From contig JAMXSV010000015.1 of the NCBI GenBank assembly GCA_027559495.1, positions 434,001 through 498,000 on the forward strand: DNA of 64,000 bases, in the 5' to 3' direction. A program made the position numbers and the translations under genes. A model generated the notes under the pieces. The model was not told the origin of the DNA. It ran no database searches and saw only the letters and a program-made list of their open reading frames with translations. Position 1 is the first letter of the stretch. Each line of letters opens with the position of its first letter. The DNA comes from Aurifilum marmelostoma. Its lineage: Eukaryota; Ascomycota; Sordariomycetes; Diaporthales; Cryphonectriaceae. Positions 10,822 to 23,379 of this stretch are shown one piece after another.

Positions 10822-13324
10822 ATGGGCCGTCCTCCAGGGAGGCCGCGTGGGGGTGGTCGTCCGCGCGGTGGTGGCCGACCTCGACGTCGTCGGAGAAGGG
10901 GATCCGACTCCACTGTCGCTTCGATCGACAGCAGCGACATCCTGTACTATGCTGAGACAGATGTGCTCAAGCCCGTCAAGCCTGAGCAGCATTCCGACGG
11001 TTGGACCTGCTTCGTGCTGAAGGATGCCGTCGTCTACCATAAGGATGAGACGACGGGTCAGCTCGACATCGCCAACATCTGCAATGTTGATCTCGAGGGG
11101 CCTTTCGTCGTCCGAGGAAAGCTCGACGTGGACATGGGAGACCCAGAACAAAAACAATGCTGTACGTTTTCAGCCACGTGAAAACCCACTAATGTTCCCT
11201 TTCTATTTCGGGGGGTGTCATTGCTGATTACAACCTTCTCTTTCAGTGCGTAATTACGCCTTGAGAGATGCCTACATTGAAATTGCGTCGAGCACCATGT
11301 ACGCCATTGGCGATGGACCGACGAGCATATGGGCCGCTGGAAGAACGGGATGGTTCGAGATCACCCCATCCGCTGAGTACGAATCTATGTACGAGAGCGT
11401 CTGCGAGGGGATAGACCTCTACTACTCGGTGCTGTTCGCCTATGAAGATGCGCAAGAAAGAGCGCCCAAGGGCAAACGGGCGACTTGGCAGCAGTTGCCC
11501 GTCGAGGAGTTATTGTTCCAGGTGTGTATATTCGCAATCCATTAATTCATTCATTCATTTAGGATGCTAATAGTCAAGAAGTACGCGGTCAGAATAGGTG
11601 ACGGTGTCACGCTCTCGGAAGCCAAAGACCGTTGTCGAAAGCATGCACCCTTTCTTCTCGCCCATTTCTCCAAAGCCTCAGACTTTGTCTGGAGTGGAAC
11701 GTCTTTTGAGAAATGGATGCTTAGCACGAACAAGGTACGAGGTCCGTCTCACACGTCCGCTACAGCATTGCTAACTTCTTTTATTACCAGGACGTTGTCA
11801 AGAAACGAGCTGATGTGGCCAAGAAGAAGCCGGGCGAACTACCAGGTGCCGTGATGTCCAAAGAGGAGCTTCAAAGAGGCACTCATCAGCTGCCTCTGCG
11901 CACATCACCGACAGAGTCGGACCGAAGCCGCAGGAGCAAGTCCCGTGCGAGCAGGCAGAGCCAGGAAGCCGACGTCAAGAGGAAGGATGCAGCAGCCCCG
12001 CTGCTGCCACCAACGTCTCGGATTGAAACGCCCGTTTATCCCCCACTGCCAACGCGGCCGCTCTCTGCCCCGACTCCACCGCCGCCCGTTCTCGCACCCG
12101 AAAGCACTAGTGAGAAAGCTGATGAGTCGTCAAGCGAACCGCCACAGGATCCTGTGCACCAACTCATGGACATTCTCGAGGAAATATTAGCTGAATCTGG
12201 CGGCGACGTCAGGAAGATTAAAGAGGGCACTGTGCATTCGAAGTTATATCTCAAGTGCAGCATACAGTACGCTATGTCGAGCGAAATCACTCACTTTTAC
12301 GCCAAGCAACTCGCCGCGAGTCTGCCTTCCAAGTGGTACAAGAGTCCATTCTTCGCGTGGCTTAAGGAGCAGCGTGATAAGCCTTGGAGGCCCGAACACG
12401 TAACCGCAGAGAATGTGGCATCGAAGCTTGTCCGACGGAAGAAGATGAAGCCTACAGCAGGCTCCAAGGCCCGCGTGCCTCCAGCCGCCTCGTCGCCATC
12501 CCATGCTGGCAAGCACTATCCCGGAACACCCCGGATCTCAGGCCTTCGGCCTACCACTGGTGTCAAGAGGCCGATCGCGTACGACGACGACGATGATGAC
12601 GATGAAGATGGCCGGTCCTATAAACAGACTAAGATCTCACACAATCAGGACACCGACGAGGATGAAGACGAAGAGGACGATGATGCAGTCATCGACATCA
12701 GCGAAGATGACGACGAGTCAGATATCCCGAGCGCACCAGCACCGATGCCCAAAGAGACCATGAAGCTCGTCGTTCGTGCCGAGAAGATACCATCCATGTC
12801 TCCCAGCGGGCCCAACGGCACCTGGAAATGCGAAGAGGACGGCTGTAATTACACGGTCCGATCAGCTGAGCAGGCGGACGGTAAGGAGCTCATCGCCAAA
12901 CACTTCAAAGACCACGAGAAGCGCGCCGAGAAGGTGAACCTCGCCCTTACTGAGGGAACCCGAGGTCACCTGCCCATCAAGTATGTATATTTACCTCTTG
13001 GTCTCTTGCCATTCGTTCAGTTGCATAGCAGCAGCGGGATCTCCCAAGCTGCTCTCATCGATATCGTTCAACATATACTATAATCCCCATTCAGACTTCA
13101 CTTCTAACCAACCCACCCCCCCTCCCAAAAAAAAAAAAAAAAAAAAAAACAAACAAGCGGTACTTGATTTCGGCTTATACCTGTATCTAACTGATCATGC
13201 TATTTCCAGCCACCTTCTCGATAAAATTCGCAGCCTCGGCGAGTCTTCCCAAAGGAAAGAGCAACAGGGATCTTCAGATGGCATCGACTTTCCCAGACCC
13301 ATCAAGCGACGACTGCTAGCTTAG
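10822..13324 (+). CDS. RFTS (DNMT1 replication-foci)-domain protein, Raf2/DIM-7-like
   Basis: Five exons: 10822-11161, 11247-11521, 11579-11734, 11791-12980 and 13210-13324, giving about 691 residues. The N terminus is an AT-hook-like run of Gly-Arg-Pro repeats (GRPPGRPRGGGRPRGG). Residues about 35-270 match the replication-foci-targeting fold: GWTCFVLKDAVVYH, VDLEGPFVVRGKLDVD, MYAIGDGPTSIWAAGRTGWFEI, then ESMYESVCEGIDLYY and HAPFLLAHF. Proline-rich and very acidic segments follow (D/E runs near residues 520-570). A C-x4-C...H-x3-H putative zinc finger lies at about residues 600-640. In fission yeast Raf2, and by proposal in Neurospora DIM-7, an RFTS domain sits in the CUL4-based complex that recruits H3K9 methylation. 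I infer a comparable nuclear role from the domain order; there is no methyltransferase domain. The exon 3 start is uncertain: a GTGTAT donor two bases on, with an earlier acceptor, also keeps the frame. The fourth intron is long (229 nt) and holds an A23 tract. Confidence 0.75.
13127..13149. repeat. Poly-A tract inside the last intron of the RFTS-domain gene
   Basis: A run of about 23 A lies in the middle of a 229-nt intron, which is unusually long for this window. It is preceded by C runs. Confidence 0.9.
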
Positions 13325-14298
13325 CTAGTGCCTTGCCCATGTATTATTTTTTTTATTAGCTAGCACGTATTGTCCGCCAATGCTAATTTCTCTTGATGGA
13401 TTCAATGTTGTCTTGCATGAGAGGCACGGGTCCTCATGTGAACAAGTTTGCACATGGCAGAGCAAGCACTCACTGCGCAGTGTCATTGTTACTCAGATGG
13501 CAGAGCACATTCGGTGAGGGGTTTCCTTGAACATTTTGGAATTGTACACAAAGCTGGGGAGATCATATCCAGAATCCCCATTGACCTCTATGCCACTGAT
13601 CCGACTGGATGGCCAATGTTGACTACCCCCCCCCCCCCCAGCTAATTGACCAATGTCTATACATATGCAATCGCGATCAGGATGCCCCCCAGACAACAAG
13701 GCCTGGCACTGCTTAACAGCAGTCAAAATTGGCATCTCGGGTCGAGAGGGATGCAAGTCTATGGAGGACCATCCTCAAAAAAAATACTTCTTTTCTTTGG
13801 GGGTAATCTGTCCCTGCTGCTACTGCTGCTGTTGCCGCCGCTGCTATTGTGACCATATGACCGGCTGCTAGTGTTCGATCTGCCTTTCCGCAGACAATGA
13901 GCCATCAGAAAAGGCTCATCTCCCAAACACCACATACAGTAAGCAAGCAGGTATTGAGCTCTCAACACCAAAATCGACACATCGTCCACCTGGACACTCA
14001 CTTAGAAAACTGCCTAATGCTGGGAGTTTGTAAGCAGAGTGTGCCCTGCCAACAGATAATTCATATCCTTTTTTCTTCTTCTTCGAACGCTTCATCATCT
14101 TGCTTTGTTTCTTCGTTCAGGATTCGCTCCTGGCCTCTCTACCACTTCTGCGGCTAGCGTTCCGAACGGTTACGGTCTTCCCATCTTGCGTAGCGATTCC
14201 CGGGCACGAAGCCCGTATGGGCTGTTCTAGAGCTTCGAGGTGCTCTGCCGAAGCTGTCGCTCTAGCTGTATAGCCAGCGTACCCGCCAGGCGAGGCCT
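13325..14298. other. Intergenic between convergent genes
   Basis: About 1 kb between the 3' ends of the RFTS-domain gene (+) and mkt1 (-). It contains a C run of about 13 at 13627-13639 and a CTG/CTN-rich stretch at about 13813-13851. No coding potential is supported. Confidence 0.55.
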
Positions 14299-16743
14299 CT
14301 ACGCCAGTTTCTGGAGATACTCGTTGGCCTCAACCCAGGAATCCTGGGTACTCATCTCCTGGCGGTCCAAGGTCTTGATTCCGGTCACGAGGGCATCGAA
14401 AAAGTCTCGGAATATCTCGATGTCTTCGCGGAAGTTGGTAGCCTTGGGGAAGTATGCCTTTGAGATTGAGTCGATGTCGCGGAAAGCGCCCTCCTCGTTT
14501 GATTTTTGTTCGAGGTATGTCCTGACCGCAACACCCATGGCGGCACTGTAATTTTTGTTCGCGAAGGGGAGGCTGTTCGCCGGCTGTCAGTGTCTGTGGA
14601 AAATCGCGGCGCAGCATATTTGTCATAACAGTCGGTCAGGGCTGGGTTGTCACTTACGCATGGCCAATGTCGAAGTACTCCATCGGCTCCCGGAGTCTCT
14701 CGGACTTGTTGTTGAGAAGCAGGTGGGCAGTGATAGCATCCACCAAGTCTCGGTCTGCATCTCGCACAGCAGACAATTGCGATAGGTAGGCGAGCAAATC
14801 CTTTCTCAGGGGACCCGTGTAGCCGATAGGTTGGTGCCTCAGCTTGAGCAGGACTGCACAGCGGCTGACGAGCACGACAGGCCCCTCTACGTCGCCGCTC
14901 TCCACTTCATCCTGGCGCGGCCTGGCATTGAGCTGGTCAAACCTGATAAGCTCAAAGGCAAGCAGGACCGCCTCGTACAAGCCCGGTACCTTTGGATTTT
15001 TCTTCACGGTTGGCTCAAACTCGGTCATGGCCGTGGCCAGGGCCTTTCCCCACGACGTCAGCTCGTGCGAATCATCAACATAGTCCCTGAGATGCAGGAA
15101 ACGCCAGATGACGGATGACACGAGATGATGTGATGAGTCGGCCCTTGATTTACTTCCAGATGCGGCGATGGTGTTCTTCGCGAACTCAGGCTTCTGAAGC
15201 GACAGGACCTCGAACGCCAGAGAACCGGCACGATCCTTAGCAGCTGGTGCTGTGAAGCCCCACGCAGGGAACTGCTGAGCCACCACCTTCTCCTCGATAT
15301 CCCATGTGGCGACCTTGGGGTTGGGAGACCGGAAGGTGCTGTTGCGTATGATGGTCGGCTGCGCGTCTGCGAACCAAGCCTTCACCTCGATATCCTTGTA
15401 GTGCAGACCCCGATTCAGCCGGGGCACCACAAGCCCTAGTGCCAACTCTCTGATAGGCAAGAGCCGGCTGAGGACGAGGTTTCTGTATTCGGGTGACGCG
15501 ATCCCATCGAGCGTCGGCAGCACTGTCGTCTGGCTATGGACGATCCAGCTGGGGAGTTGCGGCCCAATGAGACCAAACTCGAGGTAGTGTAGAAGTTCGT
15601 CGGGGAGCCTAATACCCAGGTATTCGTGCGAGTCCGCGGTCAAGAAGTCAGAGTTCTCAACCTCGACAGCACCACTCTCGGCGATGTAGACAAAGTGCCT
15701 CACAATCATGCGCGCCTTGCAGAACTTCTCGAACCAGTCAGGATGTTCCTTCAGCAGGACATCGTCGAAAGAGCTGCAGAGCTGCTTGACGTGTTTAGCG
15801 TTGGCCCTGAGCATATTGACAGCGTCCCGCACAGTGTTGGAGGGCTGCTGGGGTTGAGCCCGGGCCGGGAAGGGGGGGAAGGAAGGAACAGCCAGTGATG
15901 AGAAGCGCGTCCACGAATATTGACTCGTCGACGCCCAGCTGGCCCATCAACACCTCCCTAGCAACGGCGTTGAACTTGTTATTGTCCCAGTCGATGTCTT
16001 GTATGACATGGTCCTTGATGGGATATAGCAGAAGCTCACGAGAACCCATGATGGCTCCGCACATGATCTCGTTCTTGGAAAAGTACGCGATCTGGCAATG
16101 GTCAGACGGAAATGATCTGCGGTTCGTTATGATCCGGTGTGGAGGTCCTTACCTGTGCGGCAGCCTTGAATGGGGCCACCATGAAGTGAAGATCGCGCTT
16201 CCTCAGAATGGACTGGAGGACAGGGTAGAGGGACTGCAAGTTGTATGCGCCTGATAGTAATCGTCAGCAAGCATACTGGTACTGGGACGAACAGTTTCCG
16301 TACCAGACCAGAAGCCAAAGCCCTCAACGGCTGGCTGTGCCTCGCCATTGGAGTAGAGGGCCCAAGCAGAGTCAGCACCCGCGATGGCTTCACGCCCGGT
16401 CCTCACTGACTGCTCGTACTCGCCCTTGACAACACAGCCGTCGAATATGAAGAAGGGAGTGGTGTCGTTGGCCTTCCACAGGTCCAGGTCTTCGCTGATG
16501 TTCTTTTCAGCAGCCAGAAGTCCTCCCAATGCAGTAACGAGCGGCTCTTTCTCACGAATGCGCGAGAGGTAGTATGTCGCGTCAACAGCGACGACATTCT
16601 CCTTCAGCTGGGAGACGTCGCCCGACCTGAACACACAACGACAAAGTGTCAGCAAGACGAGTACCTAGGACAGGGCGGTATGCGCTCTCGCAGCGGACAA
16701 CAGGGGTTTACACACGCGACAAATTGGTTGATGAAGGCATCAT
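14299..16743 (-). CDS. mkt1: Mkt1-like XPG-fold post-transcriptional regulator, one frame break
   Basis: Supported exons: 16626-16304, 16250-16153, 16091-14658 and 14572-14299, plus a tentative first exon 16743-16712, giving about 719 residues. The N-terminal XPG/FEN-like fold reads SQLKENVVAVDATYYLSRI, EPLVTALGG, DTTPFFIFDGCVVKGE, then LYPVLQSILRKRDLHFMVAPF, AQIAYFSKNEIMCGAIMGSRELL and VDESIFVDALLITGCSFLPP. MKT1_N/MKT1_C-type regions follow, ending LPFANKNYSAAMGVAV. In yeast Mkt1 acts with Pbp1 in cytoplasmic post-transcriptional control (for example of HO mRNA) and lacks proven nuclease activity. The frame breaks at a C7 run (G7 on the given strand, 15872-15878): reading one base fewer joins GCSFLPP to FPARAQPQQPSNTVRDAVNMLR, as expected. 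The first exon was chosen only because it gives a Met and the right phase, so the true N terminus may differ. Confidence 0.85.
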
Positions 16744-19700
16744 CGTTCTTTGTAAGGCCTGCAGATCCAGTCAGTCCTGAAGCCACAGCAAACATGAACT
16801 CGTCCGTCCGGAACCACAGGAGATCGCGGGCATGGCCACGCGCAGGAGAGGCCCATCGGGCGCTGTTCAGACAAGCGATGAAACGCCGACTGAGGACCGT
16901 GGAGGCATAGTATTGCTCCCTCGGTCCAAGGGCAAATGTGCCAAGTCCAACCCGAGTGCCGACAAGAGTGTACACCGTAGATCGAGGCTTACCAGACATG
17001 TCTGCCACCTAGGAGTATCGAACAGCTCGGGACCTGATGGAGACAGTTGCGACAATATGTGGTCTGCGCTGTGCAGGGTGGCCGCCAGAGGCACTCGGAG
17101 CCCCAGGTGGTGATGCGCAAGGCAAATATTCCAGTCAAGCCAGTGCGTGACAATGGTATGTACGTGGTGCAGGGCGCGCCGTCGCAGGCGTGGGGTCTGG
17201 CAGTGTCGTGTGAGGAGAGGAGAGTGGGCGTGACGGTCTTGAATCAGGGTCGTGTGCGGTCGCGAGGTTGGAGGCGAGTGTATCTTGGACAAGACGTAGG
17301 TGGTCGGACAAGGCTGAGGAGAGTTCAACGAGAGCGACAAAGAGCAGAAAATAAGAAAAAGAAAGAAGAAGTCAGGGGTCGTGGAAGGAACGGTTCGAGC
17401 TTGTCCTGGCGTGCTTGGATTCAAAATGAGGGCCCAGGTCTATCAATCGTCTCGACAAGAGGAAAGAAAACGGAGACAGGCTCCGCCAGAGTCGAGACGG
17501 TGTCTAGGCAGGTGGCAGCTGTTCGAAGTAACCGATGACGTGTTGGCGGGCGGCAGGGAGAAGGAGGAGGAGGAGGAGGAGGAGCAGCAGCTGTCGAGGT
17601 CAGGCAGTCTATCCAACGTCAAACCCTGGTGCTCTGGTCTGTCCTGCCTGCCCTGCTCTGCCTCTCTGCTCTGGTCTGAAGGGGTCTGTCTTCTCTCGGT
17701 GAGCTGAGCTGAGCTGAGCTGCGCCGTGCTGAGCTTGCTGCTGCAAGTGGTGTTGTGCGGTGGTGGTGCGCTCTCTCTGTGTGTAACGGGTGGTGGGCTG
17801 TAGTGGTGCTGTCCCTGACAGTGGTGACTAGAAAGCACTTTCTCATCTGCAGCCTCTGGGAGCTCTTAGCCCTGTTTCTGCTTCTGGTGGGCGGCGGGCT
17901 GACGGGTAGGGGGGTTCCCGGGGGGGATCACTTGGGTTTGGAAGTTGGGAGGGGGGGTTCGCTGCAGAGGGCAAGCAGGGGACAGGGGTTACCTCAAAGA
18001 ACCCCCCGGCTTAGTGCCCGTTCAGTGCCAATACCCCTGCAGCGCATCCACCAAGCTCCCGCCTCCTCCCAAGATATTCTCCTGCGGAGCGGATCATCTG
18101 CGTGACCGACCTCTCTCGTCGTCTCCCCCTTCATCCATCTGGGGCATACCGCCAATCTAATAGGAGGAGGAGGCACAGCCAAGTCACTGAGATCAAGATG
18201 ATGACTTACTCCTGAGCTATCTGAAGGTTGTGCATGCCTAACAGACCTGAACATACCTAGGTACTGTCATGTATTTTGTTGCAGCCATTTGGATCAGAGT
18301 TCATCACGCAACAGTTATTAATTGAGTTTTATATGAAGTAAAGGTGAGAAGATGCATGCAGTCTGCATTGACCAGCATATATCTGATGCTTTCCCATTCC
18401 CCACCATAATAGGCAGGACTAATCGCATGCCCTTATATCACCAGCGCTCTCGCTTGTTCTCCCACAGATGAAGTACAGGGAATACGCAATGCCTTTACTA
18501 TGGAAATCATATGTACTTTTGATATTATGCTCTTTACCTGTGAGATAGAGTATGGCACATTACGCATATATATTTTGCCTGATAGATGAGGCTTCAACTA
18601 CGAATACAAAGTCAGATCTCCTTGCAACGCCCCGAGACCGCGAGGATTCTCTCAACACCTGTGGTATTCAAGTCTGCCAGCGCCTGGTTACTAACAAGAC
18701 ACCTCGTACGACCATTGAATTCCCTTCCCACCGTCGTATCAGTGAGCACCTACAGTCATCCAGAACTACCGACACCATTGGCCAATGCATATCCCGAACT
18801 CCGAAGGATGACCAGTTCTCCGGCGCATGGGAAGATATATCCCAATCCTCAAGAAGATAGAAACGTGATGGAAACTGTCGGCTCAAGAGCCATCATCTCC
18901 GCCGCTTGCAAAGGTGCATATACCCGCCGTCAGGGTAGCCGGAGAATGTGGAGAGCTGGATGGAGTGCATGCCAGACCCGTACCAGGTCCGTCCATCATC
19001 CATAGAGACCTTGCCGTCTAGGTGGGGCATTTCTGCCTTCAGCGTATTCAGCTCAGAGAGACAAATTGACATTTACGCGGATAGAGGACGGGTTTTACTG
19101 CCATGACCTCGAGGCGATCCTTTTTTTTCCTTGGGGAGGGAGCTCGTCAACCAGAGGCGCGAACGCGTGAATTGGACCAGTCCATGATCTTACAAATTCA
19201 TAGCAATCCGGATGGATCATTGCCTGTTATGATCAAGCAAAAGGAAGAAATAAAAAGAAATAAAATACAAATGAAGTACTCCCATATCGCATTTTATTTC
19301 TCTCTGTTGTCCCTCTCGAGATAATGAAAGCTCAGGGACCTTAGAACACCGAAGCAACAAGTCGAATATAGTCATATTATATAACACATCACAGCCAACA
19401 AATAGAATGCCAAAGTCTTTTGCTTTCCATAAGTGTTTTCTGAAATTGCAAACAGCTGGTTAAGACATCAAGGCTGCATCAGGTCACTCAGAAGACTGCA
19501 CATACTTTGTAGTTGAAACTGAGAGAGCCGCTCTTGCCAAGGTGAGATAAGAAATGTCCAACTTCGATATACGCTTCAAAAACCTTTCTTCTATTCAACC
19601 ATTTGTATTATGTTATAGATGATCGCCCGTAAGTGGTAGCTACAATCAAGTCCGATCCCATGTCCAGCAACCAAGCTATAAGAGTGACGCCTTCGAAAAT

Positions 19701-20584
19701 GACTCACAAATACAAGGAATTGAACATGCGAAGCTATGGTACAAATACGCCCATTATGAACCTCGACGTTTCTCTCGCTCAAAAACATCAAGATATCAAA
19801 ACGCATAATCGGGATTCTGACGGTGGTAGGTAGGAGAGTGACCACAAAAGTTTTAGCACTGAGGTATCACTGAGAATTCTGCTAGAAATAAATTTGACTA
19901 TGTTCTTTCACGTCTACCAGAGACCTCTTGTATGGGCCCAAAACATTATACAGTCTGCCTGTTTCAAAAGTAATGCCCATTAGGGGCAATCCAGCCAGAC
20001 AACGACTGTTCAAGCAGCGAGAACCTCTAGTTGCACAGAGAAAGACACGTCAGGACCTCACAGGAACCATAAACTGGCTCGCCATACGCACCTAATATAT
20101 GCGAGAAACCGTTGCTCAGGAATGAGGGCTCTCAATCTGCAAAAAGTTAACAAAATGACAAGTCACATAATGATACCGAGGCCATCAAATCTGATCATTT
20201 ATTGTCAAACGGCAAACAAACAGTATTATTTATAGCCGCAACACTTCAGAAGGTCAATACCCATTTTCGTTACCAACGTAAGCAAATAGTCCAAGTATGC
20301 AGAGATACTACGCACACACACAGTTTGTGCCATATGCAGGCCGTCACTGTGACCATGAGCCAATAAGATGACCTTGATGCAGCAGAGCCTCACTTCCCCT
20401 CAACGCATAAGAAAGCGACCTGTCTATTGCCACGCTGCGCGCTGCTCCGAGCACAGAGCCTCAAGTTGTCATTTTGCTCGTATCAACCATCCACCTAATG
20501 AGTACCCTAGGGTATATATTGACCACAACAACAACCTCACCGTCTCACTAATATCTCATCAAACAACACAGAACAACATCCACA
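16744..20584. other. Large gene-free stretch, AT-richer in its right half
   Basis: About 3.8 kb between mkt1 and the HET gene. The left part (to about 18200) is GC-rich, with GAG/GGA-rich stretches (17563-17586) and a GAGCT tandem (about 17701-17720). The right part (about 18240-20560) is AT-rich with frequent stops in every frame. I see no transposase or reverse transcriptase motif, terminal repeat or tRNA. A TACCTAGGTA palindrome lies at 18254-18263 and TACCCTAGGGTA at 20503-20514. It could be a decayed repeat, but there is no direct proof. Confidence 0.45.
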
Positions 20585-22868
20585 ATGGCCAATCCAAACT
20601 GCCGCCTCCTAGCCCGTCTCCAAGCCAGCCCAGACTTCTTCCAGCCCAAGAACGACATCAAAGGAACCAGCCCCGACGCCCCCCCGCCTCCTCGTACCCC
20701 CCTTCAATGTCCTACGCCGCTGTGCTACAGAAGGACAGTGCGAGCTGTGCGCCGTCATGACGTCCGGCTCCGCGCGGGACTGTCTGGCCGCTGATCCCTC
20801 GTTGTCGTATGAGCTGGAGACGGCGCCCCTGTACCTCGCGCGGGCCAGGATCAGCTTTCACCAGCGGGTAGGGCTGTACTTGGGGCTGGACGATCTGCTG
20901 CCTCCTAAGTACTTTTTCCGGATTCCGAACCCGTGGAGTAAGTTCATCTTGAATCTCCTCAGCATAGCCCTTTCTATAAGAACCCTTAGACTTAGGAATT
21001 TCATGAAAAAAAAAAAAAAAAAAAAAAACAATTCATGATAACATCCAATAAAAAAAAAAAAAATAGAAGACGCAATGGCCCCAGTGAGCTTCGCCCACCC
21101 CCCAGCCCACAACGACCTCATCTCCTGCTGGATGCACAACTGCATCAACAACCACCCCAGATGCCGCGCCTCCCGGCACGGCAACTTCAGGCCCACCCGC
21201 CTCCTGCAGACAGGCTGTTTCCCAGACAACAGCAGAGACGTCAAGCTCGTCGAGCGCCCGGCCGACGGCGTCATCGTCCCCTACGTAGCCCTCAGCCACT
21301 GCTGGGGACCCTCCTCGAGATGGCCCCTCCGGACCCTGACGGCAAACATCACAGCCCACAGGGACCGCATCCGCTACGCCGGCCTGTCCGCAACCTTCCG
21401 GGACGCCGTCGACGCCGCGCCGCACCTGGGCGTCTCGCACCTGTGGATCGACTCGCTCTGCATCGTGCAGGACGACGAGAGTGACTGGGCGCGCGAGGCG
21501 GCCACGATGGCCGACGTGTACCGCGAGGCGCACTGCACCATCAGCGCGCTGAGCTCCGAGGACGGCGACGGCGGGTGCAGGGTCAACGCGGCGGCGCCGT
21601 TATCGTCCCTCTGGCGGGCTGCGGTAGACGACGAGGAGGATGAAGAAGCAGCAGCGTCGCCGAGGTGTGTCGATATAGACATGGGCGGTGGGCGCCACCA
21701 CGACCGGGTACGGCTCGTCGAGACCGCGGACGGCAGGAACAACTTCCAGACCCCGCCCGCCCTGCAGTGGGACGTCGAGTACGGCGACGACGAGTACAAG
21801 ATCCGCCCTTGGGATTCCCACCGCAACCCGCTCCGCACCCGCGCCTGGACCTTTCAGGAGCGCGAGCTGTCTGTCCGTGCGGTGCACTACTCCCGCTCCA
21901 CCCTGCTGTGGGAGTGTCGCTCCATGAAAGGCTCCTCCATCATCCCTCACGGCGAGGCCAGGCGGTACGACGAGTATATCCCAGATCCGGTGGTCCTCGT
22001 CCCCGCGGAGAGACCAGGCGCTGCAGCAGCAAGAGACCGCTGGTACGGCAAGGTCGAGGACTTCACGTCGCGCTTCATGACCAAGGAGGCTGATAAGCTC
22101 GTCGCCCTGGCTGGGTTTGCGAGGGAGTTCAGGCGGGAGCATGGCAATGGCGAGGCATATCTGGCGGGGCTGTGGAGGGAGCACTTCCCTGGGTGTCTGA
22201 TGTGGAAAACAAGGCGGGATCCGGGGCTGTCAGGCGTGAGACACCCCTTTGCCGCGTTTGAACCACGGCGTCCTATGGCGTACAGGGCGCCGAGCTGGTC
22301 GTGGGCCTCGCTGGACGGTGAAGTTACTTATGCGAGCCAGAGGACTATCAGACTCGGCGAAGAGGAGGAGGACGGCGACGGCCAGCACAAGACAGTCAAC
22401 AGAGAACTGGTGTCCAGGGTTGAGCTGAAGGAGATGGACCTCGATCTGACGGAGCGAGGCTTGTCGTCGGTGCCTGACGATGCTTCTATTACGGTCCATG
22501 GCCAGGTCATACAGGCCACATTCGAATATGATCTGAATGCTGGCGCAGATGCTGGCGCGTGCAAACGAGAGCTACACAGCAAAAGAGATAGTCAGATGAT
22601 TGGCTACTTCTACCCTGACATCATGCTGGAGGTTCGGAGTCTCGGACATATCTCTTGCCTGGCAGTCTGCGATGAGCTAGATGGCTCGTCGGACATCCCA
22701 TCAGGTCTGGAAACCAGCGAGGAAGAAGCATTCCGGGAGAGGATGATGGGTATAGCACTCTCGCCGGTCCAAGGCAGAACAAGTGTAAGCAGGAGGGTCG
22801 GGTTGACGCGCTGGATGAAGAAGTCTGAGTTTGAGGGTGTCGAGTTAGCTGCTGTCAAGATCATCTGA
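20585..22868 (+). CDS. HET-domain (heterokaryon incompatibility) protein, one frame break
   Basis: Two exons, 20585-20937 and 21067-22868, giving about 717 residues. The HET domain covers roughly residues 190-340, with the hallmarks VALSHCWG, FRDAVDAAPHLGVSHLWIDSLCIVQDD, SDWAREAATMADVYREAHCTISA, and later TRAWTFQERELSVRAVHYS. Upstream is the usual cysteine-containing N-terminal region (RRCATEGQCELC). HET proteins act in non-self recognition and can trigger cell death when incompatible hyphae fuse; most have unknown partners. From the ATG at 20585 the frame runs ..NDIKGTSPDAP and must lose one base to continue into LLVPPFNVLRRCATEG; the likely site is the C7 run at about 20680-20686 or the C6 run at about 20697-20702. 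HET genes do decay in nature, so this could be real, but the same fault recurs in conserved neighbours. The intron contains A23 and A14 tracts. Confidence 0.85.
21006..21063. repeat. Two poly-A tracts in the HET gene intron
   Basis: About 23 A (21006-21028) and about 14 A (21050-21063) make up more than a quarter of this 129-nt intron. The second run abuts the TAG acceptor, where a pyrimidine tract would be expected. Confidence 0.85.
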
Positions 22869-23379
22869 GGATTTTTCTTTTGGGGGGGGGGGGGGGGAGG
22901 ACTTACTTAAGGGAGGAAGCCGGAACAATACATCCCCAAACATTTCAGCACATGAGCGGTCAAGTGCCGTGTTGTTGTGACGTTTCCCATTAATAAGTAT
23001 GTATGCTACATGTCATCAGCCATCATTGTCTCTGCCTCCCATGGCAGTCTGCTCATCACCCTACGAGTTATCTGAGCACGGTACTGTGAAAAGACCAGAT
23101 ACTGGTAAGAAGTACACTTTTTGTTCAACTGCCTTTCAATTTTATCATTTTGGTTCCGTCCATACCCGAAGTCCAAGCTCGAGGCGATCCTGAAGTCCTC
23201 CTTGGGTACACACCTTCATCCTCGCGGAAAACTTGTCGACGTCTCATTATCCTTGCACCGTTCGATTCAACAATCGAGATCCACCTGCCATGTGTAGCCA
23301 TGGGTCCTGGATCTAAGACCTTCTCGATCATAGAAGGCACTGATGAGATCTGCCCTGCGTGGTCCTAGGGACAAACGCG
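22869..23379. other. Intergenic between convergent genes
   Basis: About 0.5 kb between the HET gene (+) and ies1 (-). It begins with a G16 run (about 22882-22897). No gene is seen. Confidence 0.55.

Noticed and set aside
16744..17008. Upstream open frame in phase near mkt1 considered as its longer N terminus
   Set aside because: Residues look random, unlike Mkt1 N termini; treated as leader.
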